A stretch of DNA of 64,000 nucleotides, taken from assembly GCF_029688625.1 (NCBI RefSeq), contig NZ_JARULC010000003.1, forward strand, positions 310,001 to 374,000. The letters are read 5' to 3'. Under the pieces are notes generated by a model that searched no databases, was not told the origin of the DNA, and worked only from the letters and a program-made list of their open reading frames with translations. Shown here one piece after another: positions 19,295-27,896 of the stretch. Origin of the DNA: Qipengyuania marincola. Lineage in GTDB: Bacteria; Pseudomonadota; Alphaproteobacteria; Sphingomonadales; Sphingomonadaceae. How positions within the stretch are numbered: position 1 is the stretch's first letter; each line of letters opens with the position of its first letter. A program made the translations under genes and the position numbers.

Positions 19295-20166
19295 CGCTGC
19301 AAGCTCCCCTCCGGCACCGGCACCAGGCGCTCGAAGTGTTCCCCTCACTATCGAGGACGCAGTTCGCTGCCGCCTATCCGGAAGCGCCGCATCGCCTCGC
19401 ACACCGGCTCGAGCAGGATCATCGGCTGACCCTCGACGCGCTGGCCCAGCTTGCGGGCCAGCTGCCTGCCGCCAGTATCGAGTACAATCGCGGCGACGTG
19501 CCGATTGGCGTTGCAGGCAAGCCCGGCGGCACCGGCATGGGCATCGAGGAGACCATCCGCCACATCGCCACCAGCAACAGTTGGGCGGTGCTCAAGAACA
19601 TCGAGCAGGTGCCCGCCTATCGCACTCTCCTGCTCGACCTGCTGGAGGAGCTGCGCCCGGCGATCGAGGCCAGGACCGGCGCAATGCTGACGCCGCAGGC
19701 CTATGTGTTCATCTCCAGCCCCGACGCCGTCACTCCCTATCACTACGACCCGGAGCACAACATCCTGCTCCAGCTGGTGGGCTCCAAGACCATGACCCAG
19801 TTTCCAGCCGGGAACCCCCGTTTCGCGCCCGACACCTGCCACGAGAGCTACCACCTTGGCGGCGCACGCGAACTGCCGTGGTCCGGCGACCTGCTTACTG
19901 GCGGCACCCCCTTCACGCTTCAACCCGGCGAGGCGGTCTATGTCCCCGTCATGGCCCCGCATTTCGTCCGCAACGGACCGGCGAGCTCGATCTCGCTCTC
20001 CATCACCTGGCGCAGCGCCTGGAGCTATGCCGAGGCGGAGGCACGTTGCTTCAACGCCGCGCTGCGCCGCATCGGCCTCAGCCCCCGCGCGCCCGGCCGC
20101 TGGCCCGCCGCCAACCGCGCCAAGGCGACCGGCTGGCGCATCATCCGCCGCTTGACGCGAGCGTAA
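19270..20166 (+). CDS. JmjC/cupin-like Fe(II) oxygenase family protein
   Basis: A 298-residue protein with a double-stranded beta-helix core. HYDPEHNILLQLVGSKTMTQ contains the His-x-Asp metal pair followed by a typical JmjC/cupin_8 strand, and PHFVRNGP carries the distal His. This fits a 2-oxoglutarate/Fe(II) hydroxylase acting on a protein, peptide or amino acid; the related database name cupin-like domain protein gives no substrate. It overlaps the upstream GNAT-like gene by 25 bases. The C-terminal part is Arg- and Pro-rich. tesB starts 22 bases further on, possibly in the same transcript. Confidence 0.75.
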   Translation: MADGAPAVTLQAPLRHRHQALEVFPSLSRTQFAAAYPEAPHRLAHRLEQDHRLTLDALAQLAGQLPAASIEYNRGDVPIGVAGKPGGTGMGIEETIRHIATSNSWAVLKNIEQVPAYRTLLLDLLEELRPAIEARTGAMLTPQAYVFISSPDAVTPYHYDPEHNILLQLVGSKTMTQFPAGNPRFAPDTCHESYHLGGARELPWSGDLLTGGTPFTLQPGEAVYVPVMAPHFVRNGPASSISLSITWRSAWSYAEAEARCFNAALRRIGLSPRAPGRWPAANRAKATGWRIIRRLTRA

Positions 20167-20187
20167 GGTCCACGCAAAGCCGCGCGG

Positions 20188-21090
20188 GTGAGCGACACCA
20201 AGACCCCCGAGCAACTCGTCGCAGGCCTCGTCCGCCTGCTCACCGTCACCCGCGATGGCGAGGACGCGTTTAGCGCCCCGCAGCAGCCCGGCGGCGTTGG
20301 CCGCGTATTCGGCGGCCAGGTCATCGCCCAGGCGCTGCAGGCCGCGCAGGCCACCGCCCCCGAGGGATTGGAGGCCCACTCGCTGCACGCCTATTTCCTG
20401 CGCGGCGGCAAGGAAGGCGTCGACATCGCCTATGCCACCGCGCGCGACTTCGACGGGCGCAGCTTCGCCAACCGCCGCGTGGTCGCCACGCAAGAAGGCA
20501 AGCCGATCCTCAATCTCACCGCCAGCTTCCAGCGGCCCGAGGACGGCCTCTCCCACGACGACACCACCATGCCCGACGTGCTGCCGCCGGAAGAGCTCAA
20601 GCCCGACATGGAGCAGCGCCGCGCGATGGTGGAGCGGATGGGCGACCGCATGAGCGAGGACCAGCGCAAGTTCGTCCTGCGCCCGCGCCCGATCGACATG
20701 CGCACCAACGACAAGCTGCACTGGATGAACAGCGAGCCGCGCCCGCCGCGCGCGCACAGCTGGTTCCGCACGGTCGCGCCGCTGCCTGACGACGCCGCGC
20801 TTCACCGCGCGGTGATCGCCTATGCCAGCGACTACACCCTGCTCGGCACCAGCGCCCTGCCCCATGGCCTATCCTGGATGCGCGGCGAGCTTGTCGGCGC
20901 CAGCCTCGACCACGCGATCTGGTTCCACCGCCCGGCGCGCGCCGACGAATGGCTCCTCTACGCCACCGACGCCCCGTGGAGCGGATCGGGCCGCGGTTAC
21001 AACCGCGGCCGCATCTTCAACCGCGCCGGCGAGCTGGTCGCCAGCGTGGCGCAGGAAGGGATGATGCGGAAGCGCGTCAAGAAGACCTAG
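20188..21090 (+). CDS. tesB: acyl-CoA thioesterase II
   Basis: A 300-residue double-hotdog thioesterase that hydrolyses medium- to long-chain acyl-CoA. GGVGRVFGGQVIAQALQAAQ opens the first domain and LHAYFLRGGKEG follows. The second domain has IAYASDYTLLGTSALPHGLS, with the catalytic Asp, then LDHAIWFHRPARADEWLLY, both typical of TesB. Translation starts at GTG 20188 after GCGCGG. It is probably cotranscribed with the preceding GNAT-like and cupin-like genes. No clear terminator is seen downstream. Confidence 0.93.
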   Translation: MSDTKTPEQLVAGLVRLLTVTRDGEDAFSAPQQPGGVGRVFGGQVIAQALQAAQATAPEGLEAHSLHAYFLRGGKEGVDIAYATARDFDGRSFANRRVVATQEGKPILNLTASFQRPEDGLSHDDTTMPDVLPPEELKPDMEQRRAMVERMGDRMSEDQRKFVLRPRPIDMRTNDKLHWMNSEPRPPRAHSWFRTVAPLPDDAALHRAVIAYASDYTLLGTSALPHGLSWMRGELVGASLDHAIWFHRPARADEWLLYATDAPWSGSGRGYNRGRIFNRAGELVASVAQEGMMRKRVKKT

Positions 21091-21392
21091 CCCGCCAGAC
21101 CCCATGTAGGACAATTGTTGGACCGCCCGAGGGCGAGCACCCCGACATGGACCGCATGTTACACAGTCTAGGGCGTAAAAACCTCAGGGTGCGCGAAAGG
21201 CGTGCCGACGATGGAAAGAGCGGCGCGGGGATAGCAGCGGGTGGAGATGTAGGAAAACCAGTTCGCTAACGACAGGACGCTCTCATGCGCATGTCCGTGT
21301 TTGAGCCGGAAACCGACCGTCCGCTCTTGGCCTCGCCCTCGGCAATATGGACATCCACGGGCCTATAAGTCGGTGCGAGACGTTACCATTAC
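21091..21392 (+). other. gene-free stretch at the left edge of an accessory patch
   Basis: No convincing gene, RNA or repeat is seen in these 302 bases. Base composition drops relative to tesB and the short frames lack ribosome-binding sites. An 8-base palindrome (ACAATTGT) sits near 21110. GTTCGCTAACGACAGGACG at about 21261-21279 resembles TTCCGCTAACGACC near 22890 further right, possibly a decayed repeat. Confidence 0.5.
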
Positions 21393-22184
21393 ATGACCAT
21401 GCACTTTACGCGCGCAGGGCGCGGAAAACCCCTTCTCCTTGTCCACGGACTAGGGGCTACTTCCGGCTCGTGGGACACGATCGTGCCTGCGCTTTCTCAA
21501 GTCAGGGAGGTGATCGCCATAGACCTACCCGGCCATGGGAAGACACGCGAAGAGGCCGACAGCGGCACGTTCGAAGGTCTCGCGCGCAGTCTGGACGAAT
21601 GGCTTGGCGCGGAGAATTTCACAGGTGTTGATATGGTTGGCAGCTCGCTGGGTGCGCGCCTAGTACTCGAGATGGCGCGGCGCGGCCGAGCGGGCGCGGT
21701 TGTCGCACTGGACCCGGGCGGCTTCTGGCAGGGGTGGGAGCGGACCTTCTTCAAGACCACCATAACGCCTTCGGTTGCACTGGTTCGCGCACTGCGACCG
21801 GCGCTTTCTGCCATCACCGGGAATGTCGCAGGCCGGACCGCGCTCATGGCCCAGCTTTCTGCAAGGCCGTGGGCGCTCGACGGGGCATTCGTCGCACGTG
21901 AACTGAAGTCATTGGCGAATACGCGCACCGTCAATTCGCTTGTGAAGGACCTCGCCAACGGCGCAATGCAGGAGGGCCCTGCGAAAACGGCTGCGCCCGT
22001 TGTCATCGGCTGGGGACGGAAGGATCGGTTGTGTCTACCGCAGCAGGCGGATCGCGCGATCAAAGCCTTCCCTGAAGCGACTATGCACTGGTTCGAGCGT
22101 AGCGGACACTTCCCGATGTGGGATCAGCCAGAGGAGACGGTTCGCGTGATTCTGGATGCAACGAGCATTTCGGAATCAAAATAA
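21393..22184 (+). CDS. alpha/beta hydrolase
   Basis: A 263-residue alpha/beta hydrolase. The oxyanion motif is in LLLVHGLGATSGSWD, the nucleophile Ser in VGSSLGARLVLEM, the acid Asp in GWGRKDRLC and the His in ERSGHFPMWDQPEE, so the triad is complete. The substrate is unknown. Starts at ATG 21393 and ATG 21399 are both possible; neither has a strong ribosome-binding site. The gene has lower GC than its neighbours and lies in the accessory patch 21091-23606, so it may have been acquired laterally. A weak cruciform with a short T-run follows at 22212-22249. Confidence 0.8.
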   Translation: MTMHFTRAGRGKPLLLVHGLGATSGSWDTIVPALSQVREVIAIDLPGHGKTREEADSGTFEGLARSLDEWLGAENFTGVDMVGSSLGARLVLEMARRGRAGAVVALDPGGFWQGWERTFFKTTITPSVALVRALRPALSAITGNVAGRTALMAQLSARPWALDGAFVARELKSLANTRTVNSLVKDLANGAMQEGPAKTAAPVVIGWGRKDRLCLPQQADRAIKAFPEATMHWFERSGHFPMWDQPEETVRVILDATSISESK

Positions 22185-22355
22185 TACTGCAACTGGGCGA
22201 TTAGCAAAACGAGGGCCTTTGAAGGGGCGGCCCCATTGTAGGGCCCTTTCTGGGGCCGTTGGCGGAAATTCAGCCTTGCGCGCACAGGGTGTCACAAGAA
22301 GACTCTTTAGCATCGTCCCGTTGCGAGCGATCATTCCGTTCGCCAGAGCGAAGAA

Positions 22356-22844
22356 ATGCCTATCCAATTCATCGAAACTGAAGACCTCGCGAATGCATTT
22401 CGAGGCAGAGCCGGCGGCGCTGGGATAATCGGGATCGACGGCTGGACGGGCGTCGGCAAAACGACACTGGCAAGAAGCTTAGGGAGAGAGCTGAGCGGTG
22501 CCTTCTATGATCTGGATGATGCACTGACGCGTGATCGGAACGCGTACGTGTCGGCTCTCCAGCTATCCAAGAATTCAAAAGCTTTAAGGGAGTAACGCCT
22601 TCCGCTCTTCGTCGCCGGAATATGTCTGCTTGAAGCCTTTGCAGGAATTGGATCGCAGCCCGATATTCACGTCTATCTAAAGCGCATGACGACATGGGGG
22701 TGGGCCGACGAAGACGAAATAGCAGGCGCCGAGTTCGAGATACCTGGATCACGCGGTGAAGCTATCCGCCACGAATTACGCCTTTATCACCAAAAATGGC
22801 AGCCGCATCTGCAGGCCGACTATGAATTCCATCGAGGCGACTAG
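22356..22844 (+). pseudogene. P-loop kinase-like gene interrupted by one in-frame TAA
   Basis: From ATG 22356 the frame reads MPIQFIETEDLANAF and IGIDGWTGVGKTTLARSLG, a Walker A, then DLDDALTRDRN. It stops at TAA 22593-22595 after 79 codons. The same frame then stays open for 82 further codons with kinase-like sequence (RLPLFVAGICLLEAFAG, HVYLKRMTTWGW) to TAG 22842. A single C-to-T change (CAA to TAA) would explain the break. The intact product would be a 162-residue P-loop kinase or nucleotide-binding protein of the uridine kinase-like type. A sequencing error or a tolerated truncation cannot be excluded. Confidence 0.75.
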
Positions 22845-22943
22845 CTGGGTTAGATGTCTCAGTCTTGCGAGAAATTGCTAGAAGCCGACGTTCCGCTAAC
22901 GACCCTGATTGCGGACATTGGACGGCAGGCCTAAGTCCTGCGG

Positions 22944-23228
22944 ATGGAAAAGCCTGAATACCGAGGGATGACGCTAAACGAGCGGCTATTTGCGGCAGAC
23001 CTCTTGAGTGATTTCGATGCAGCCTTGGTAGGCGGTGACGCGGAGAAATTGAAGCACCTGTTAGTGCAAGTCGATGCAGACCCAAGCCTTGCAAACGCTC
23101 TCTTGAACGAAGGTTACGATTGCTGGTTTTGCGGCAAGGGCTTAGACCGCGAAAGTAACGACGCACTGCGTATCGTGATTGGGAACTTGTGGGAAATCGA
23201 CACCGACAGCCCCGCTCAAGAAATCTAA
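22944..23228 (+). CDS. small hypothetical protein with CxxC pair
   Basis: A 94-residue protein. The N-terminal part (MTLNERLFAADLLSDFDAAL) resembles a short helical domain seen in many small Sphingomonad proteins. The C-terminal part CWFCGKGLDRESNDALRIVI holds one Cys-x-x-Cys pair and could bind metal only with a second subunit or as a redox pair. ATG 22944 may not be the only start, since MTLNERL at 22968 is also plausible. It lies alone in the accessory patch; no function is known. Confidence 0.6.
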   Translation: MEKPEYRGMTLNERLFAADLLSDFDAALVGGDAEKLKHLLVQVDADPSLANALLNEGYDCWFCGKGLDRESNDALRIVIGNLWEIDTDSPAQEI

Positions 23229-23606
23229 TCGCATTTCGCTTGCGCCGCTGAACACATGGCGGGAGCGAAAATGACATTGGAAAGAGAAACATTCGCGCCG
23301 GACGACAGTGAAGGATAAGCGTCAGCTTTCCACCCATAATCGGACATTCGAAATGCTCATTACCGAAGCAAAGCTGCCGGTCCGCTTTCAGGCATCCGCA
23401 GGGAATGGCTGAACGTCCGGAATGAGGGCGCGAAGCAGACGTTTTTTAAACATCCCGAAAATTCAGCTTCTCGACTTCCCCCCCCCTTCGCACCTGCACA
23501 AAAAACCACAAGCCAAACGCGTCGCTTTGCGCTATGGGGCCCGCACTACCCGCGCGCCCAGAGCCGTGCCCCATGCACCGCAGCGCCGTACAACACACGA
23601 GATTCC
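23229..23606 (+). other. gene-free stretch before the helicase
   Basis: These 378 bases hold no credible gene. They are AT-richer than the flanks and contain a run of nine C (23478-23486). A 7-base inverted repeat (ATGGGGC...GCCCCAT) lies between about 23535 and 23577. The long frame over its end overlaps the helicase in another frame and is a shadow. The helicase promoter should be here, but no clear -35/-10 pair stands out. Confidence 0.5.
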
Positions 23607-25406
23607 ATGTCCTTCGAAACCCTTCCGCCGGTCATCGGCGATGCGCTCGCCGCACGCGGCTATGATGCGCCCACCTCCGTCCAGGCTGCCGTTATCGAAC
23701 CGCAGGCCAAGGGCCGCGACCTCATCGTTTCGGCGCAGACCGGCAGCGGCAAGACGGTCGCCTTCGGCCTCGCACTGGCAGACGAGCTGCTGGCCGAGCT
23801 CGGCGGTACGCCGCTCGCCGAAAAGCCCCTCGCCCTCGTCATCGCGCCCACGCGCGAACTGGCGCTGCAGGTCAGCCGCGAGCTCGGCTGGCTCTATGCG
23901 GGCGCCGGCCTGCGCATCGCGACCTGCGTCGGCGGGATGGATGCGAGCAAGGAGCGGCGAAACTTGCGCGGCGGCCCGGCGATCGTCGTCGGCACGCCAG
24001 GGCGCCTGCGCGACCATATCGAACGCGGGGCGCTGGACCTCTCCGGCCTGATCGGCGTGGTGCTCGACGAGGCGGACGAGATGCTCGACATGGGCTTTCG
24101 CGAGGACCTGGAAGAGATCCTCGACGCGACGCCTGATGCGCGCCGCACGCTGCTGTTCTCCGCCACTATGCCCCGCCCGATCGAGCGGCTGGCCGAACGC
24201 TACCAGCGCGATGCGCTGCGCCTCAGCCTCGTCGGCGAAGACCGCGGGCATGGCGACATCGCCTATCAGGCGATCACCGTCGGCCCGTCGGAGATCGAGA
24301 ATGCCGTGGTGAACCTGCTGCGCTTCCACGAGGCGGAGACGGCCATCGCCTTCTGCGCCACGCGCGAGAGCGTGCGGCGACTCCACGCGACCTTGCAGAA
24401 CCGCGGCTTCGGCGTGGTAGCGCTGTCGGGCGAGCATTCGCAGAGCGAGCGCAATGCGGCATTGCAGGCCTTGCGCGATGGCCGCGCGCGCGTGTGCGTG
24501 GCGACCGACGTTGCGGCACGCGGGATCGACCTGCCGTCGCTGAGCCTCGTGATCCATGTCGAGATCCCGCGCGATGCGGAAACGCTCCAGCACCGCTCGG
24601 GCCGTACCGGGCGCGCTGGGCGCAAGGGGACCGCGGCCATCGTGGTGCCCTACAACCGCCGTCGCCGGGTCGAAGGCATGCTGCGCGGTGCCGGGATCGA
24701 TGCGCAGTGGATGGATGCGCCGACTCCGCAGGCCATCCGCAAGAAGGACCGCACGCGCCTGATCGAGGCGATCACCGAACCCCGCGAGTTCGAGGATGAC
24801 GACCGCGAGCTAGCCGCCGACATCATGAGCCGCATGACGCCCGAGGACATTGCCGCCGCGCTGGTCCATGCGCATCGCGCGGAAATGCCGGTGCCCGAGG
24901 AACTGCTCGCCAACACCCCCGAAGCGCGCGAGAAGGCCAAGGCCGAGAAGCACCGCCCCGGCTTCGAGGATGTGGTGTGGTTCAAGATGGACATCGGCCG
25001 CCGCCACAATGCGGAGCCGCGCTGGATCCTCCCGCTGATTTGCCGCCGCGGCCACATCACCCGCAACGAGATCGGCGCCATCCGCATCGGCCAGCACGAA
25101 AGCTGGTTCCAGGTGCCGCGCGCCGTCGCAGGCAAGTTCGCCGACGCCGTGGCGCGCACCGCCTCGCCCGACGACGAGCAGGACGCCATCGCCATTGTCG
25201 AATCGCCTGAGGGTCCGCGCATCGAGGCGCGCCAGAACCGCAAGCATGGCGGGGCGAAGGTCCACGCCCGACCTTTCGGCAAAGGCGGCAACGGCGGGCC
25301 CGGCAAGCGTCCCGCCGGCAAACCGCCCTTCAAGAATGGCAAACCCGGTGGCGACAAGCCCTTCGCAGGCAAGCGCAAAGCCGGGAAGGCGAAGACTCCT
25401 CGTTGA
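23607..25406 (+). CDS. DEAD-box RNA helicase with DbpA-type C-terminal domain
   Basis: A 599-residue ATP-dependent RNA helicase. The motifs are present in order: Q motif PTSVQAAV, I AQTGSGKT, Ia PTRELALQ, II DEAD in [57 protein letters not shown]. Residues about 440-530 resemble the DbpA RNA-binding domain. The last 60 residues are a Lys/Gly/Pro-rich tail (KPPFKNGKPGGDKPFAGKRK), likely for non-specific RNA contacts. It probably acts in ribosome assembly or mRNA remodelling. It ends one base from the convergent universal stress protein gene. Confidence 0.93.
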   Translation: MSFETLPPVIGDALAARGYDAPTSVQAAVIEPQAKGRDLIVSAQTGSGKTVAFGLALADELLAELGGTPLAEKPLALVIAPTRELALQVSRELGWLYAGAGLRIATCVGGMDASKERRNLRGGPAIVVGTPGRLRDHIERGALDLSGLIGVVLDEADEMLDMGFREDLEEILDATPDARRTLLFSATMPRPIERLAERYQRDALRLSLVGEDRGHGDIAYQAITVGPSEIENAVVNLLRFHEAETAIAFCATRESVRRLHATLQNRGFGVVALSGEHSQSERNAALQALRDGRARVCVATDVAARGIDLPSLSLVIHVEIPRDAETLQHRSGRTGRAGRKGTAAIVVPYNRRRRVEGMLRGAGIDAQWMDAPTPQAIRKKDRTRLIEAITEPREFEDDDRELAADIMSRMTPEDIAAALVHAHRAEMPVPEELLANTPEAREKAKAEKHRPGFEDVVWFKMDIGRRHNAEPRWILPLICRRGHITRNEIGAIRIGQHESWFQVPRAVAGKFADAVARTASPDDEQDAIAIVESPEGPRIEARQNRKHGGAKVHARPFGKGGNGGPGKRPAGKPPFKNGKPGGDKPFAGKRKAGKAKTPR

Positions 25407-25407
25407 C

Positions 25408-26235
25408 CTAGTGCGTCATCAGCAGCGGTATCTCCACCTCCGCCAACATGGTGTGGGTGGTACCGCCGAAGATGCGCTCGGCAAGGCGCGTGCGGCCATA
25501 GGCTCCCATCACCACCAGCCCTGCCTTGCGCGCCTCGGCGGCCTTGCGCAGGGCCTCGGCCACACCGCCTTTCTCGGCGTTTAGCTCCACCATCTCGCAA
25601 GCGATGCCGTGGCGCGAGAGATAGTCCGCGCCGCCGACGGGCGGCAGGTCCGGCAGGGAATCCTTCGGCTTGCGCTTCGTTTCCTCCTTCACCGTGACGA
25701 GATACACCGCGCTCGCGTGGCGCAGGAACGGCACGGCCGCCTTCAACGCATGACTCGCTTCCGCAGAGCCGTCCCACGCGACCAGGGCGGGCGCATCCAA
25801 GGCGAAACGCGTGCATCCGGTCGGCAGGACCAGCACCGGGCAATCGGCCGTCACCGCCAGCTCTCCGGCGGTGAAACTCGCGCCGCGGACCGTGCCGCGG
25901 TTTTCCTGCGCGCTGACGATGACGAGATCGTGCAGCGAGGATTCGTGCAGCAGGGCGAGAGCGTTGGGCCCCGCGGCCTCCACCCAGTTCCACGAGACAC
26001 CCTCGTTCGATAAATCTTCCAGCGTTGTGTCGCGCAGCTTGGCCGCCTGCTCGCGCCAGACCGGGACCATGGCGGCGAAGGCCGCGCCATAGGGATCGAT
26101 CGCGCCCGCCGCCTCGTAGGGAATGGCATGCAGCAGCGTGAGATGCGCATCGAAGGCGCGCGCGATATCGAGGACCGCGTCGAGGCGACCGGAAAAGCCG
26201 TCGTCGCCGCTGGCGTTGAACAGGATGGATTTCAT
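25408..26235 (-). CDS. two-domain universal stress protein
   Basis: A 275-residue tandem UspA protein. Domain 1 (MKSILFNASGDDGFSGRLD to about residue 140) lacks the full nucleotide motif. Domain 2 carries GAYGRTRLAERIFGGT, the G-x2-G-x9-G-T pattern of ATP-binding Usp proteins. Such proteins accumulate under starvation or oxidative stress and bind ATP in the cytoplasm; the role of this one is unknown. It is divergent from the CDGSH gene at 26356. The stop is one base from the helicase stop on the other strand. Confidence 0.9.
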   Translation of the reverse strand: MKSILFNASGDDGFSGRLDAVLDIARAFDAHLTLLHAIPYEAAGAIDPYGAAFAAMVPVWREQAAKLRDTTLEDLSNEGVSWNWVEAAGPNALALLHESSLHDLVIVSAQENRGTVRGASFTAGELAVTADCPVLVLPTGCTRFALDAPALVAWDGSAEASHALKAAVPFLRHASAVYLVTVKEETKRKPKDSLPDLPPVGGADYLSRHGIACEMVELNAEKGGVAEALRKAAEARKAGLVVMGAYGRTRLAERIFGGTTHTMLAEVEIPLLMTH

Positions 26236-26355
26236 GGGGCGTCTCCTCCACCGGTGGTTGCTGGGGCAACGCTATACACTATCCGCCCCGCGGTCCTTGA
26301 TCTGGCGCAAATCCGGCGCGCGGAACCGTCTGGTCTGCAGATGGATTGATCTGCC

Positions 26356-27060
26356 ATGGCAGAGAGCAAAAGCAGCGAACCCGTCATCACGGTGACGAAA
26401 GACGGACCTTACGAGATCAAGGGCCGCGTGCCTTTCATCGAACAGAGCATCGCTGTGAACGAGGCCGGGGAATCGCTCGCATGGCAGACCACCGGCGAGT
26501 TCGATAGCAAGGACACAATGTATCTGTGCCGCTGTGGCAAGAGCGGTAACAAGCCCTTCTGCGACAACAGCCACGAGCGCGAGGGCTTCGACGGCAAGGA
26601 GGTCGCCGACCGAGCGCCCTTTGCCGAACAGGCCGAGGTGCTGGACGGCCCGCGCTTCAAGCTGATGGACCAGGAGGACCTGTGCGCCCTCGCCCGCTTT
26701 TGCGACACGCACCAGACCGTATGGGACGAGGTCGAGAAGACCGACGATCCGGAAGTCGCTGCAATCTTCCTCGACCAGATCAAGAACTGCGTTTCCGGCC
26801 GCCTCGTCGCCATCGACACGCAGACCGGCGAGCCGGTCGACGCGCCCCGCCCGATGCGGATCAGCACCACGCAAGACCCTGCCGAGGAATGCTCCGGCCC
26901 GCTCTATATCGAAGGCGGCATCCGCGTCCTGAGCGCCGACGGCGAAGAATACGAACGGCGCGCCCGCATGGCGCTGTGCCGTTGCGGTCAGAGCGGCAAC
27001 AAGCCCTTCTGCGACGGCACTCACACCAAGATCGGATGGAGCGACGGCAACCCTGCCTGA
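26356..27060 (+). CDS. CDGSH-type iron-sulfur protein with two CDGSH domains
   Basis: A 234-residue protein related to mitoNEET. Two CDGSH-type binding segments are visible: LCRCGKSGNKPFCDNSHE near residue 59 and LCRCGQSGNKPFCDGTH near residue 215. Each has the C-x-C-x(n)-C-D-x2-H pattern that holds a [2Fe-2S] cluster through three Cys and one His. The middle region matches the domain called CDGSH-associated (divergent 4Fe-4S type, DUF1271-like). A role in electron transfer or iron handling is likely. The stop codon lies in the first copy of a 17-base tandem repeat (27051-27101). Confidence 0.9.
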   Translation: MAESKSSEPVITVTKDGPYEIKGRVPFIEQSIAVNEAGESLAWQTTGEFDSKDTMYLCRCGKSGNKPFCDNSHEREGFDGKEVADRAPFAEQAEVLDGPRFKLMDQEDLCALARFCDTHQTVWDEVEKTDDPEVAAIFLDQIKNCVSGRLVAIDTQTGEPVDAPRPMRISTTQDPAEECSGPLYIEGGIRVLSADGEEYERRARMALCRCGQSGNKPFCDGTHTKIGWSDGNPA

Positions 27061-27101
27061 GATGTAACCCTGCCTGAGATGTAACCCCGCTTGAGATCGG
27101 G
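27051..27101 (+). repeat. 17-base tandem repeat over the stop of the CDGSH gene
   Basis: Two perfect copies of CCCTGCCTGAGATGTAA (27051-27067 and 27068-27084) are followed by a diverged third (CCCCGCTTGAGATCGGG, 27085-27101). The first copy contains the TGA of the CDGSH gene. Because 17 is not a multiple of three, changes in copy number would leave the stop in the first unit but alter what follows. Confidence 0.9.
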
Positions 27102-27140
27102 CAAATTGGAACAGGCGCGCATGCCGCCCATTGCCTCAGT

Positions 27141-27878
27141 ATGGACATCCAACGCGAGCAGCGGAAATTCCGCAATAGCAAGCCGTCGCGCCTCGGCAGG
27201 GGTATCGAGCGGCTCACCCACCCGCTGGGAAAGACACTCGCCGATCTGGTGCCCAAGCGCATGGTCGAGATGCTTCTGAAGGGTCTCGACAGGGCCGTCG
27301 ATGCGCCACAGCTGGTCCGTTTCGATCACGATCCCAGAAACATGGATGAGGCCCATCGCGCCGCCAGGAAGGTTACCCGCGCGGCGCGGAGTGTCAGCGC
27401 AACGACCGGTGCGGCCGCGGGCTTCGGCGGTGCGCTGTCGATGAGTGCGGATATTCCCGCGACCATTGGTATTGCGCTGCGCGTCATCCGCGACACCGGT
27501 CGCGCTTATGGCTTCGACGGCGATGGACCGGCTGAAAAGCTGTTCCGCCTGCAGATCCTCGAGCTTGCCGCGCTGAACGATCCGGAAGAGCGCACTCGCC
27601 GCATCGCCGAGCTGGAGGCAGGCATCGGCGAGGACGGCGCGCTGATCCATGCCGACCATGACCGCATCACCCCGATCGTCGATCAGGTGGTCGAGCGCAT
27701 CAGCCGCGCACTGGCCTTCGCCTCGGTCCGCAGCCGGATGGGCATGGTCGTCCCGCTGGTCGGCTCGGTGGTTGGCGGGGTCGTCAATTCCTCGTTCCAG
27801 AACGATGTCGGCAAGGCCGCGCGCTTCGCCTTTCAGACCCGCCGCCTTCGCGCGGACGAGCATGTGATCGAGAGCTGA
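27141..27878 (+). CDS. EcsC family protein
   Basis: A 245-residue protein matching EcsC. It has TTGAAAGFGGALSMSADIP, ATIGIALRVIRDTGRAYGFD and VPLVGSVVGGVVNSSFQND, which are Gly/Ala-rich amphipathic segments typical of that family. EcsC is named after an ABC-exporter gene cluster of Bacillus, but here there is no exporter nearby and the function is unknown. The protein has no signal peptide; the hydrophobic segments may associate with the membrane. It is convergent with uvrC, 18 bases apart. Confidence 0.85.
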   Translation: MDIQREQRKFRNSKPSRLGRGIERLTHPLGKTLADLVPKRMVEMLLKGLDRAVDAPQLVRFDHDPRNMDEAHRAARKVTRAARSVSATTGAAAGFGGALSMSADIPATIGIALRVIRDTGRAYGFDGDGPAEKLFRLQILELAALNDPEERTRRIAELEAGIGEDGALIHADHDRITPIVDQVVERISRALAFASVRSRMGMVVPLVGSVVGGVVNSSFQNDVGKAARFAFQTRRLRADEHVIES

Positions 27879-27896
27879 CCCCTCGGGCGGTTTCGC

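Noticed and set aside
22212..22249. Terminator after the hydrolase at 21393-22184
   Set aside because: Stems are short and the T-run is only three bases; noted but not strong enough to list.
23478..23486. Run of nine C as a phase-variation tract
   Set aside because: It lies about 120 bases before the helicase start and within no gene or clear promoter; chance in GC-rich DNA is enough.
23422..24051. 209-codon frame over the helicase start
   Set aside because: Overlaps the helicase in another frame; Arg/Pro/Ser-rich with no ribosome-binding site.
27051..27101. Possible CRISPR-like repeat
   Set aside because: Units are 17 bases and directly adjacent without spacers.
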